Below the pieces are notes generated by a model. The model searched no databases. It was given only the letters and a program-made list of their open reading frames with translations, and was not told the origin of the DNA. 64,000 nt of DNA from Henricia sp. BOLD:AAB3569 (lineage: Eukaryota > Echinodermata > Asteroidea > Spinulosida > Echinasteridae): assembly GCA_037783545.1 (NCBI GenBank), contig JBBELK010000001.1:868001-932000 (forward strand). The letters are read 5' to 3'. This document shows, in pieces, positions 11,912 through 23,411 of the stretch (the first letter of the stretch is position 1; every line of letters starts with the position of its first letter). The position numbers and the translations under genes were made by a program.

Positions 11912-12498
11912 CAGGGTGTTTTAAAAAAAAAGGAAACCGAGATTAATTAGTTAATTTCGTGGCGATGGCTAAATATTTTGGAAATTGGCAACCACCATCT
12001 ATTAGCTAATGATGTCCTCTTTCGAAATCCAAACTGGTCTTGCACCAGATTTACCGCAGCCTAACTCCAACAATTTTCATACCTAAAAAAAGAAGAAAGA
12101 CCAGTGTGTCCTCAACAAAATTTGTATTCTCAATGATTACACATTTTGGGTGCCTTTCCCTGTCTCGACCTAACTCAGTGTCCTTCGACTTTTAAGGAGT
12201 GTGCAATGAAATAACAGGCTGAGGATTGCATAATTTGGAGGCCCAACAAAAGCCCTGCACTATGGGCAGACATGGTTCATTATGAAAACATCTTTTTGGT
12301 GCAAGACCAGTTCTGACATGGTTGATTACACTGCTCTGTGCTCAGTCATTGTGTGACTGTAAATTGGAGTTCGTGGTGTCATACGAAAGAGGACATCATT
12401 ATGCTAATAGATGGTGGTTGCCAATTTCCAAAATATTTAGCCATCTCCACGAAATTAACAAATTAATCTCGGTTTCCTTTTTTTTTAAAAACACCCTG
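11912..12498. mobile_element. Palindromic MITE with CAGGGTGTTTT ends, 587 bp
   Basis: Flanked by TA (11910-11911 and 12499-12500). The arms are long: CAGGGTGTTTT..GGAAACCGAGATTAATT at the left is mirrored by ATTAATCTCGGTTTCC..AAAACACCCTG at the right, with further pairing through GCAAGACCAGT and its complement. No transposase is present. Confidence 0.8.
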
Positions 12499-12509
12499 TA
12501 CTGCTGGAG

Positions 12510-13735
12510 TTCGCGATCTCCACACTCGCTCCATATATTCCACATACAACGACTGGTTCCCGCTCCACATATTCCACATACAACGACTGAATATGAGGAC
12601 CGGCTACTGTGGTGTTTAAAATAGCACTAAGCATTACGTCATGCATTTATTTTTAGGAGCGCATAACCGTTAATTTTCAAATCGCGCTGCGCGCACTACG
12701 GCGTGAGTGTATAACAATTTGAAAAGGGTTATTCCATATTTGGCAAATAAACGTAGCATTAAAAATCAAATCCAAACCTTGTCTGCATCATCGTAAAATA
12801 AACACGCGGCAAAACATTGACGAATCGTACCCGACGATTAACGATAACGTTTGGACGTGCATTCGGGTAATTTCGGGAACCTTCGGAAAAAGGAGGAATT
12901 CCTCCTGTTTCAGTATGGCGGACAAACATGTATACTGGCGGTTGCCGGACCTTAAAATCAGTCTAGTGATCACATTTTTTGGTTCGGGAACCAGACTATC
13001 CCCACACTACGAACTGTTTACCTCTGTTGCCAGAGGGCATATACCTACACTCTAGATTGGTTCCCGATCCCTATAGATTGGTTCGCTTATTGCGAAAATA
13101 TAGGGATCGGTAAAGGGCAGCCATGACGGGCAGAATTCTGCCCGTCACTGATTATTATTATTTTAATTTTTTTGTGTAAGTGCGCAGATTTTGCATTGAC
13201 ATTTGTAACTTGGCCGTGCGTGTCGAACATATCCAATTATGTAAATAAAGTACATTGCCTAAAGCAAAGGGCTTGGCCAATTTTTAAATATACAAAATAC
13301 AATGCGCACGCGCAAAGACGACCAATTACAGATCAAGATGAAGCGCCCTTTACCTGCCCTTATATTCTCCTGTGTGGAATATGTGGACGGGAACCAGTCT
13401 AACCTACACTCTTTTCGACTGTATTTCAGGCGCGCCCTCTCGCGGTCAATTGTGAATAGTATATGTACGTTGTGTATCGCGCGCTATGGTCGCCAAAAAG
13501 CACGTCTTGCCAAAAGACTACTGACATAAGCGATCAGATGCATTGGCTTCTTCTTGAAAATCCTATTGGTAACAACGAGGTCGTGCGCCTCCGAGCAGTC
13601 CACTAGGCAGCATCTGTCGTCATGGCGGGCCCTTATCCAATGCATAGTTCCGAGTTTGCCTGCCCCCTTGGATATTGTTACTATGCCTTACACGCTATCC
13701 CTCAAAATGTCCACACACACACTGCACAAACCAAT
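12510..13735. other. Intergenic, no gene; short repeat fragments
   Basis: Contains the motif GGTTCCCG in both orientations (near 12983, 13058-13085 and 13388), suggesting fold-back remnants related to the hairpin at 62460-62545. No open frame resembles a known protein. Confidence 0.4.
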
Positions 13736-13737
13736 GG

Positions 13738-14057
13738 GACTTTTAACGGAAAGCACAGATTCATTGGAAAAAACTCAAAGGTATTCATGTTTCAGGATCG
13801 ACAGTTATCTTAGAACACACCGAGTAAAGGGCCAGTAATACAGGGAGGTCATATCATCATGGAATACATGCTTTCTTACCTTCGAACAGCGAATCGTCCG
13901 GCCTTGAAACAACAAATCTACCCATAACACCGCGTACAACGTATGGGCAGAATATTCCGTGATGTCGTTTGTGTGGCAATGCACTTTGACCTACATGGGC
14001 GCTGTCTGCTAGCTCTGTTGTGATTGGTCGGCGGGTTCGGTTGATTGACAGGTCGGA
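13738..14057. repeat. Interspersed repeat, copy at 48915-49245
   Basis: From GAAAGCACAGATT to GTTGTGATTGGTCGGCG and GATTGACA. The same order of motifs recurs at 48915-49245 with about one change every several bases. No coding frame is shared. Confidence 0.7.
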
Positions 14058-14536
14058 ACTTAACTATGCATTGGAATCAGTTAAATGAACACATACGACA
14101 TGAAAAAATTATCAACATTGCCAGCTTTCTCGATTTCTCTTGTTTTCGTCTCCTTGAGTGACGTCACTCAATGGCTCCTGCTCTCAAGACCCACTGCCAA
14201 GAAACTTCGAAACTAGTCAATCCGAAAACCCCACGGAGTAACCTTTCCAGAAATACCCATCAGGCGCCTGGTCAATAATGGTACATGGTGTAGATTCGTG
14301 AAGGATCTTTTGTCATGAACTTAAGGGTCGTTGCTAAGGACGATGCAGTTGCTAGTCAACAAACAGCTAACTTGGCCTCAATATTGGTTCAATATGGTCC
14401 CAGCATACCACTCGAATTACTCCGGTAAATTCATTTGGAATGGAAATCTTTCGCCAAAATGATTGATTGGAGCACAGAGCTGTACATTACACCTATTTTG
14501 CTCCTGGTGACCACATCAACCACCGGACAACCTTAA

Positions 14537-14669
14537 AGGCACAGGCTCGTCAGCATTGCTCGCGCCAAATTCGTGCCACGAAATATACGCAGCTCCATGC
14601 CTTTGCTACATGGAGCTGCGTATTTCGTGGCACGAATTTGGCGCGCGCAATGCTGACGAGCACCTGCCT
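14537..14669. mobile_element. TTAA-flanked palindromic MITE, 133 bp (family 2)
   Basis: TTAA at 14533-14536 and 14670-14673. The arms AGGCACAGGCTCGTCAGC and GCTGACGAGCACCTGCCT fold, as does the interior GCAGCTCCATG. Other members are at 44950-45073 and, enlarged, 26544-27188. A TTAA target suggests piggyBac- or Kolobok-type mobilisation. Confidence 0.85.
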
Positions 14670-15799
14670 TTAAGACGGCCCATTCTGAACAGCCCAAGGT
14701 ATGGCCCTTCCAAAAATACCCACCAAACAAGTGGTCATTTCCAGTAAGTAAATGGCCCTGGCTCGTACGTGGCCGGCCGTGGATGCGGTCGATGACAACG
14801 CGACTGGAAATATATTAGAAGTAAACGTATGGAAAATCAGGGCGTACCAACTCTGACAACTCAGATAAGAGCATCAATCATATGTGACCGACAGAGAGAA
14901 AGCACAAGTTCTTGCTGATCAATTTAAATCAGTTTTTACTGATGAGGACCTTGAGAAGATTCCATTTATTCCAGCTAAAATGCCGATTGTTGAGGAAATC
15001 CATGTTACGACTAAGGGGGTTCTAGAGTTACTCAAAGATCTGAACAGTAATAAGGCCAGTGGACCTGACGACATCTGTCCCAGAATTCTCAAGGAAACAT
15101 CTGAGGAGATCGCTCCAATCCTGAGAGACATTTTCCAGCAGTCACTGGATTGTGGCGACCTGCCTAAGGACTGGTTGTTGGCTAACGTCACAGCTTTACA
15201 CAAGAAGGGGGATAAGACTGTCCCGTCTAATTATAGACCTGTCTCATTGACCGGCATTTGCTGCAAATTACTGGAACATATAGTTCATTCTCACATCGGT
15301 CGTCACTTGGAAAAGTTTAATATACTTACACCAAAGCAACATGGTTTCAGGAAACACCATTCCTGTATTACTCAGCTCATCTTAGCTTCGGATGATTGGG
15401 CAAAAGCTGTGGACGCTGGTTACCAGGTGGACATCGCTATATTTGATTTTTCTAAAGCGTTTGACACCGTGCCACATGAACGCCTAAAAGCCAAATTACA
15501 TATGCATGGTATCCAGGGTAAGCTCCTGAATTGGATTATAAATTTCCTGACCCAACGAAAGCAGAGAGTGGTAGTCACTTGGTGCAAATTCTGAATGGGA
15601 CAACGTGGATTCAGGAGTTCCTCAAGGGACCGTCTTGGGCCCCTTGTTGTTTTTATTGTACATCAACGACATTACTGAAGATCTATACTCTGAGATACGC
15701 CTGTTTGCCGATGACTGCATTTTGTATATAGGGTTATCAAAAACTCTTCAGACTGTGACAGACTTCAAGATGATATCAACAGTCTTGATGCTTGGGGGC

Positions 15800-15822
15800 G
15801 GGGGGGGGGGGGGGGGGGGGGG
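15800..15822 (+). repeat. G(23) homopolymer inside the LINE RT frame
   Basis: A GGGGGC block, then 23 uninterrupted G's, at a position where related RTs have only a Trp-Gly-type pair before the KW.M.FN motif. The tract therefore looks expanded within coding sequence. Confidence 0.9.
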
Positions 15823-16310
15823 AAATGGCAGATGACATTTAACTCCAAAAAATGCTGTGTCATGCACATGGGAAGAAAAAGACAGAAATCCAGTTACAGT
15901 TACAAGCTTCAAGGTCAGACTCTGGGAATGGTCGATCATCATCAATACCTGGGTGTATTCTTATCTCACAAATACAAATGGGACTATCAATATGACCTGG
16001 CAAGAAAGCTAATCAAATTCTTGGCATGCTCCGGCGTAACCTTAAGGGATGCTCGAAGTCCATCAAAAGTACTGCTTATATTTGGCACTCGTTCGTCCAA
16101 ACTTGGAATACGCTTCGGTTATCTGGGATCGCCATGAGTCCAAATATATCAACCAACTGGAAATGGTCCAGAGAAGGGCGGCTAGGTTCGTGTGTAACAA
16201 CTATGATAAGCATGTTAGTGTTTCCAAAATGATCATAAGACCTCGGATGGGACACCCTGCAACACAGACGGGAGGCAGCAAGACTTGTGCTTATGAAACA
16301 GATCCAAATA

Positions 16311-16475
16311 CACTGCCGAAGTGAATACGTCACCTTTTGTTGGTTGCCTAGGCAATTGGATCTAAACTAAAAATCACTCAACCGTGTCCCAGTGCTTTTC
16401 CAATGGTAGTTTTCCCGACGGCCATGATAGTTTAGATCCAATTGCCATGGCAACGCACGTCACACTTCGGCAGTC
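16311..16475. mobile_element. TA-flanked MITE (family 1) nested in the LINE
   Basis: TA at 16309-16310 and 16476-16477, with ends CACTGCCGAAGTG and CACTTCGGCAGTC. It separates the RT piece ending near 16308 from the piece resuming after 16478, so it is younger than that LINE copy. Confidence 0.85.
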
Positions 16476-16961
16476 TATGGCCGGGAAGTCTGTAATACCA
16501 AAGTCTTTAGTTCCACCTGCTCCAACCAGATCTCGCCGATTACCTTACTGCAGGACCAAATGCTCGCAAATACTCATTCATCCTAACATGTTCTGACTGG
16601 AATAGACTACCGGACAGTATTGTCAACATAGATTCCATCAACAGCTTCAAAAACCACATTATTAATCATATCAAGATTAGACACCAATTCAGCTCTTGAC
16701 CAGTCCCCCTCCCGTGGCTCTAGATGGACTTTGTTGTAGTCTGTTGCCACGTACCGATCAAGATCAAGATCAAGAAGACTGAGGCCGCCGGCCGTACACT
16801 AAGGGCTCCCGTCAACATCAACGTACTCCATCCGTGTAAAATGATTGAAGGACTAAAGCAAGTTTGTAAATAGAACTCGCCGCGCCCCAACGCGCGCGGC
16901 GCTCTAGATCTTCTCTCACCCACTCAGCTAACGACGTTGTATCGATTACCTATACACAAGG

Positions 16962-17262
16962 ATAAAGTAGTCGATACTGAAATACAGAAAAAGTGCGTGG
17001 TGGTGCATTATTTTTCATATCTAAACAGTAACTGCAAATAAGTATCGAATTTTACGCTGGAATAATAATATGACACAACAACGAAAAAAGGCCGTTTACA
17101 TGGTTTAGAGAAACTTGACCGAAGGAAGTGTTCACCAAATTCCTGTAGAACTGAACACGATTTGTGAATTCAATTCCTTTTAAAACGAATGAGCATAGGC
17201 TAAAGGTATTTTTTTGTAACTTTCCGAGTTGGTCAACAGTCAACATCATGGTCAAGCATGTC
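16962..17262. repeat. Second copy of the 4604-4980 repeat
   Basis: Same landmarks as 4604-4980, in the same orientation. It lies directly downstream of the broken LINE's 3' region. Confidence 0.65.
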
Positions 17263-17291
17263 AAGTATAAAACGGTAAAAATACGCGAATC

Positions 17292-17410
17292 TCACGTCAA
17301 TTTGACGTCAAACATTTCGCGGCGAACATTCGATCGCGCAAGTTGATAAGCTAGTTCAACTTTTTGCGAATTCGCTGTGCGAAACATTTGCTTTGACGTC
17401 AAATTCGCAT
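17292..17410. repeat. Short inverted-repeat element with TGACGTCA arms
   Basis: AATTTGACGTCAAACATTTC at the left is mirrored by AAACATTTG..TTTGACGTCAAATT at the right. The arms contain the CRE-like palindrome TGACGTCA. It is probably a small MITE. Confidence 0.55.
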
Positions 17411-17645
17411 TAGCGTTCGCTTTCATTAGTTATATTAGCATGGTTGGACCAACCCTCAGACATGTCAGATAAAGTGGTGGGAGGTTGATTCTTGTTTAAC
17501 TCTTTTTGGTTTTCGTGAAAATGAGTGAAAAGGTTGCCGAGTTGGCGTCCCCACCCGTAGGTTTACGCCCATTTGGCCAAGCAATTTTGTCATCCAATCC
17601 CATAATGCATTGAGAACATCAATGGGGTGAACATCACGACCGTGG

Positions 17646-18020
17646 GGTACCGTGGCCGAGTGGTTATAATTAGGGCCATTGACTCGCAATCATGGGTGAA
17701 AACTTGGGGTTGCGGGTTCGAATCCGGCTGCGGTACATGTGCCCTTGGGCAAGGCACTCAACTACACTTGCTCCATCCTTCGGAAGGGATGTAAAGCCGT
17801 TGGTCCAGTGTGTATTAGGTAATTGGTAACGCACTCTAAAGATCCCAGAGCATTCTTTCGTATAAAAGAGCAAGGGGATTCCCCGATGTCTCTGGCCATT
17901 TCTAATTATAATTCTTCATGGGTTTCCTCACGCTTACGAGTGACAGTGCAATGAGCACTATTGAGGAATCCTTGGTATGAATACCAGAAAGAAATAATAA
18001 TAATAATAATAATAATAATA
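17646..18020 (+). mobile_element. tRNA-Ser-derived SINE with (AAT)n tail
   Basis: The head (17646-17737) folds like a tRNA. Acceptor-stem halves are GGTACCG and CGGTAC, the A box is TGGCCGAGTGG, an anticodon-like loop is CTCGCAA, and the B box is GGTTCGAATCC. The A-box and loop context best fit tRNA-Ser with a variable arm. A conserved body (CCTTGGGCAAGGCACTCAAC) and a tail of AAT repeats (about 17993-18020) follow. The A and B boxes would form an internal Pol III promoter. A bulged anticodon stem and the attached tail argue against a working tRNA gene. Confidence 0.85.
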
Positions 18021-18027
18021 AGGTTTA

Positions 18028-18094
18028 TTGTCAACTCGACCGTTGACCAACTCGACCGTTGACCAACTCGACTGTTGGCCAACTCGACCGTTGG
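18028..18094. repeat. Minisatellite, about 16-bp unit, four copies
   Basis: The unit CAACTCGACCGTTGAC is repeated with small changes. The core AACTCGACC is the same as in the arms of the fold-back element at 45299-45710. Confidence 0.8.
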
Positions 18095-20230
18095 CAAATC
18101 CTGAATCGATCACGGGCTGGCAAACCACGGGCTGTGCTACGCTCACCGCCCTGAAAGACCGGCCAATCACGTTGACCACCGGCCCGCCCACGCCCCGGCG
18201 GCGGCGACTAGTGCGTGTGGCTGTCCTTTTTTTATACATTAGGCACCATACATGTACATTTAGCTGTAAATTGCTCGCTTTTCAAATCTGACTTATTACA
18301 GTCGCAAATTCACAGCCCTAATTGAGGTATGTACGACAATACCAAGTCTCAAACTGCTCAAATCTGACAAAGTTCCACTACAAATATCGTCCGAAGCACA
18401 TCAGACCGAGCACTTTCACATACACCATTGCAATCCTGAGAGTCTAGTGTTTCATAAAATAACGGTAACGCTTACGGAATCGTTAATTTGGCCATCTACG
18501 ATGTCTGGAAACATTGGACAAATTTTCGTACTTGCCAGCTGGGATAAACACACGCGACGTCAATATGAATTATCGAAGTCGATTTGACCTGCACCCTTTG
18601 GATTGAATCCACCCTTCTCTGACCGCACGGTGCATTTTCGGTGTGCTAAAAAAAATCCCCCCTCGTCCGAAAATGGTACATGCTGGGTCACAATTCGGGT
18701 AGTCTGGTGCTTGACTCTCTTGTACGCGAGCGCCATAGCGCAGAGGCAGGACTCTAGGATTTATGCAAATCTACAATGTATCATGCAACTGGCTTATTTC
18801 GCACAGCATGCAAATGATGCAGTGTGTCCGTGTGGTAACAATTGTTGATTCTTTGGTCAAAAACCTTCGTTACCGCTTTTCATAGAGATTCTGACCAGCT
18901 ACATGTAGGATTGCTTTTTGGAGGAAATTTGATTGAGAAAGTGGAATTGTAGATGCATATGTTTGGTCTATCAATGGCCTTTGCAGTTAGGCCTATCTCA
19001 AAAGTTATAGCGTTATGAGGCTGACAGTCGGCCTCCGATTTTACAATAGACTAGTATTCAGCCAATCAAATGTTTTCCAACAAGCAAGGTAGGGGCGGAC
19101 GAAAGCGATTGAGCGACGTCGCTCAGTCGAGCGTTGGTCCCCATAGACTGGCGGATCGCATTAAACAGCATGTTCCATCCTCTATCCGCAGCAACCTGCC
19201 TGCTTCCCGCAAACAGCCGTCGCGGGAAACATTAACTACATTTAGCGTGTTTAAAACCTAGTTTCCATAATAATCGTACAGTATGTAACACATGCACGCA
19301 GAACACTGACGGAAACAATCGGAAAAGTTAAACTTGATTAAACTTTGCCGACTGTTTGCGTTACAGTTTACGTCTAGTTTGCGTTACTGTCTGCGTTTGT
19401 TGCGATGATATGGAAACCAGGCTTACGTTGACGATACTGCATATTGTGCAGATTTTTTGGCACCGAGAGGCACCTAAAATTCTATAAAATTATGTCGGCC
19501 TGTGCAGCACACACGTTCCTATAATGTGGAAATTATCAGGGGCTAAATACTCTTGCAGAAGACTAGTGTTTTGGGTACGAAATTGCAAGGTAATTTCTGG
19601 AATCGGCAAGTTATCAATAGGAATCGAATGTTGCTAAAAGGGAATCGGTTCCTACTGGGAATCGATTCCTCAGAAATATGGAAGTGCGATTCTGATTTCT
19701 AAGGTGGAATCGATTCTACTCGATTCCAGAGTGGAATCGCCCAAGCATATAGAGCTAAATGTGCAGGACATTGTTCCTACATTGCACACGGACATGTACA
19801 GTAGTAAGTAATTGGACTATATTTGGCCCTAAATGCAATTTTACTCGTTCTCATTTTACTTTTTGCAGAATAAAATGAAGGGGTCACAATTTGCATTCAC
19901 CAGGAGATCCAACCAGCATTGTATGTGTACATGCCTAAGGATTAGAACACATGTATTCTCAGGTAAGAAGTTGTTACGGGAGCTTATTCAGGTTTTTTCC
20001 CCAGAAAATGGATTTCGCTTATAACCGAATAAAAATACGGTACCTCCTCAAATTACTATGGGGGAAAAAACATAAAGTTTGCAATCTTTAATTTAGATGT
20101 GGAAGCAAAATGATTGGTTTCAATCACTGCATGCACTGCTTTATGGAATGGAAATTAGTTTACAAAACATTGGAGCTTTTTAGATGAAATATGGGTCTTT
20201 CCACGCTAATGGGCCTATTTGAAAAATTAG
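18095..20230. other. Intergenic, no gene recognised
   Basis: Holds an imperfect inverted repeat at about 19258-19418 (GTTTCCATAATAATCG versus CGATGATATGGAAAC), probably a small MITE. A cluster of GGAATCGATTCC-like motifs lies at 19598-19742. Part of an interspersed repeat (19985-20210) is shared with 37362-37590. Frames at 18603-18848 and 19070-19261 resemble no family. Confidence 0.45.
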
Positions 20231-20289
20231 TCAATACCGGGTAATTCCTTTCAGATGTCTTCAGTTTATCTCAAACCTTTTCCCAAAAA

Positions 20290-20478
20290 GGTAGGAAAAT
20301 GCTGCCACAACATACATTTCTGAAAAGCTTATAATGTACAAATTTCCCCTTTATATACCTACATGTATGTAACTGGACAGACAAAAATGTCACACTTTTG
20401 TCTGACCAGTTACATACGTTTATGGGAAATTTGTACATAAGCTTTTCAGAAATGTATGTTGTGGCAGCATTTTTGGGC
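20290..20478. mobile_element. Palindromic fold-back element, about 190 bp
   Basis: AAAATGCTGCCACAACATAC and AAAGCTTAT..GTACAAATTTCCC at the left are mirrored by GGGAAATTTGTACATAAGCTT and GTTGTGGCAGCATTTT at the right. The centre is AAAATGTCACACTTTT. Confidence 0.8.
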
Positions 20479-20734
20479 AGAAGTTATCTCCTGAGAGTAC
20501 AAGAAAATTTCTTTAATTTCGATATAAACTTAAGACATCTTAACATTAAACTCGACTCTGTAGAAGATGCTGGGTAGACCAATAGATTACATTGTACTTT
20601 TCATAGACTTATGTGTAAATTTAAGACGCAGACAATTGTCCTCCATTTAAGCCAAAACTACAAATATCAAAGAATCCCTACAGTGTGCATGTACCATGTA
20701 CATTGTGGCGCCATGAACATGTATTTGGGACTTC

Positions 20735-21140
20735 ACAGTAAAGGGGGCATTTTGGCAACACAGACCATATTTTCAAGGAAATACCTTTGTCTGGTCTCAA
20801 AATAAACGAAATAAGTTTAAGTTGTTCTGAAGAGATAACTTAGGCCCAAAAATAGTTACAAATAGTGTGACATGCCTTTCTAAAAACCCTGTGTACAAAT
20901 TTCCAATATACGCTCATAACCGGGACGGACACTTGTTACTTGTTACGAGCGTATATTAGAAATATTGTACACAGGGTTTTTAGAAAGACATGTTGTCACA
21001 CTATTTGTAACCCTTTTTTTGGGCCTAAGTTATCTCTTCAGAACAACTGAAACTTATTTCTTTTATTTTGAGACCAGTCAAAGGTATTTTCTGGAAAATA
21101 TGGTTTGGGTTGCCAAAAATGGCCCCCTTTACCGTGAAAA
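20735..21140. mobile_element. Palindromic fold-back element, about 400 bp
   Basis: The arms read AAAGGGGGCATTTTGGCAAC at the left and GCCAAAAATGGCCCCCTTT at the right. They include matching GATAACTTAGGCCC / GGGCCTAAGTTATC and CCCTGTGTACAA / TTGTACACAGGG. The loop is near CGGGACGGACACTTG. Confidence 0.85.
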
Positions 21141-21295
21141 GACTCAATTGCTTTCACTATTAGAAGTTCTTAGTAAAATTAATTTCTAGTTTGCAAAATA
21201 CATGTACAGTATGTATGTCTAATCAGGAAATCAAAATCTATTTTGCTGTGATTATATTTTTCTTGAGAGAACAGAGTTAAAGTACATGTAAAGCG

Positions 21296-21443
21296 GGCCT
21301 CCCACTGTGCGATTTTTGCCACGAATTTCATACGAATTGGTACTATTTGGTACGATTACCAGAGACTGTCTATAGACTCTACACACAATCGTACCAAATC
21401 GTTGGAAATTTGTGGCAAAAATCGCACAGTGGGAGGCCCGCTT
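21296..21443. mobile_element. 148-bp palindromic MITE (family 3)
   Basis: Ends GCGGGCCTCCCACTGTGCGA and its complement, with arms continuing through TTTTTGCCACGAATTTC. A second member at 23833-23982 has its centre in the opposite orientation. Confidence 0.85.
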
Positions 21444-23360
21444 AAGAGGAAATGAATTGGCATAAATGCAGCCATGTACAATCGTGTGCATGTGGTACTG
21501 TTATGAATTGACTGTTTTTGTGAATTCCGATGGGCATGACACATCGGCTGTATGACTATTGACTGCAATATTCACCTGCGGCAATCCTTCATATGCTATG
21601 GCATAACCAACTGGGTGTTGGGGTACATACAGTAGTTATGCTCCGTTGCACAAACACTTTTGGAAAATAACAATGGGAAAAGTTCCAAGTACACAATTGT
21701 CACTAAAGGCCATGAAATCTACATGTACAGTGTGGGACATGACGAAATAAAGTTCAAGTACAGAATTTTCCTCAAAAAAGTCTGTTTCCCCCAGTTTCCC
21801 TCCTGCAGTATACAAGAACTTTTACCCAGCAATGTTTTTTTGTACACTTGCTGGTCTACACATTGTCTATCGTTATGTAGATGTGCATGTGAACTACATG
21901 TACAGACATGTACATGTACCCAGTATGGGATGTGTTCTGTGCACAAATTGTTGGCACATTATAGTGTACATGTACGAGGGAAATGATTTTTGTTTTAATG
22001 TTTTAGCCTTTCCAATTATTTTTAAGATTTCAAACTGACCCTCTTTTCCCCCTAACCTCTGCGCCATCTCACCCCCTCCTCTGCATGCAGATATCCTTTT
22101 AAATATTTTACATTTAAGCAATTTCACAAAGTTTTCTTGCATCTACAATGTAGTACATGTACATTTGTACAATGTATACTGTATTTAACTCGCTTGGTGT
22201 GAACAACAAATTATAGCAGTAGTAAACAAACGGGACACTTTTAAAATCTTGAGTTGAGGACAAAGTACAAACAGACTGGACTGACATGTGTGAATCTACA
22301 TGTACGTATGTATTTCATAATTTTTTAAAAATCAGTCACCCAGAAAGATATTATCATACATGCACAGTACAATGTACGTGTAGTGAGCAAATTCTGTACT
22401 TAGAAGAACCATGATGTACATGTAGCCTAAAGGTTTTGTGTACATGTATGTACATGTACCTGCGACAAAAGGTACATACAATGTACATAAAGTACTGTTA
22501 GTTGTCCCACAAGCGTTAATGGAATACTGCATCATGTAGTGCGCCTCAATCCCACATACCATGATTCCTAAGGCTAAGTGGTATGGGATCTATGCACTAC
22601 TGCCAGACTTCACAACCACGAGTGGTACAACAAATTTATCTTCAATCAAACTTGATGCACACTTGCATGGGTGAGAACGGAAAGCACATGCAGAACATTT
22701 ATACGCACATATGACACTCCTGATGCACACACATCACATTTAAATAAGCCTTTTCCATATGTATGTGTAACCTCTGCAATGTGTAGCTGGCGCCCCAATA
22801 TGTTCACATTCAAACGGAGGTACCGGTACGCTGTTGTTGTTGCACGCCATTGCCTAGCAATCGACAGTCTGGTTGCTTTATGCCATTCTCTCCTACGGTG
22901 GACACGGTTTTGATTCTGTACTTCTCACCATCGGCATCCACATATCAACAAAAATTGTGGGTTCAAGCACCACTGTGTCTGTGTCCCTTGGCAAGACACT
23001 TAATCCCAGTTGCCTCATTGACAAAAGTGATAATAGACCTTTCTCACGGTGCGTCCATCTTTGTCTTGTTCCCCACCGTACATGTAAGTGTCGAATGCGT
23101 CTGCGCATCTGCGCAACAGCGCGTGTAATCTCCCGCTAAGAATTACTGCCCACGCTGCGCGCTCTCTTGATCGTGCAACGCCTGTGCCATTTTGACGCAC
23201 ACAATGAACAATTTCAAAACGGGACAAAACTATTTTTTCTGCAAGCCTCGCTTTGGTTACGATTGGCATCACAAATTCAAGTTTGTTTGAAGATAAATGT
23301 ATTCTTAAGAAGAGACATATATTTCCTTGGTATTAATTTCTGTATTTCTTTTCTTTACAG
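21444..23360. other. Intergenic to 5' region of the LRP-type gene; TACATGTA-rich
   Basis: Very dense in TACATGTA and GTACATGTAC palindromes, especially 21890-22500. A fragment at 22937-23000 (GTGGGTTCAAGCACC followed by CCTTGGCAAGACACTTAATC) resembles the B box and body of the SINE at 17646. The first coding exon of the LRP-type gene should lie in or before this stretch but could not be identified. Confidence 0.5.
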
Positions 23361-23411
23361 TTATATTGATATTTTTGTACGTGGGAGCTGAAGTAGGAGT
23401 TTCTGCATCAA
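23361..23411 (+). CDS. LRP-type gene: exon with end of signal peptide
   Basis: Acceptor TTCTTTACAG and donor A|GTAAGT. In the phase set by the next exon it reads [16 protein letters not shown], a hydrophobic stretch followed by small residues, as in the end of a signal peptide. It joins at the split Thr codon A|CG to the first CUB exon. It needs one base from an upstream exon carrying the ATG. Confidence 0.75.

Larger units (their letters stand above)
14804..16700 (+). pseudogene. Broken Jockey/CR1-type LINE, RT domain
   Basis: Conceptual RT fragments appear in order: WKYIRSKR (14804), a 236-codon stretch from 14884 with NYRPVSLTG, HGFRKHHSC and FDFSKAFDTVPHERL, then GVPQGTVLGPLLFLLYIND and the catalytic LFADDCILY (15605-15725), then FNSKKC, then a C-terminal DWNRLPDSIVN..FKNHI near 16590-16660. 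These lie in different frames, so several frameshifts have occurred. A run of 23 G's (15800-15822) splits the segment before KWQMTFNSKKC. A MITE (16311-16475) is inserted near the 3' end. The FADD catalytic box is intact, unlike the LINE at 31133. The 5' part (ORF1, endonuclease) is missing. The exact clade (CR1, L2, Rex1) is not decided. Confidence 0.85.

Noticed and set aside
17646-17737. Functional tRNA-Ser gene
   Set aside because: The anticodon stem is bulged and the tRNA-like part continues into a SINE body with an AAT tail.
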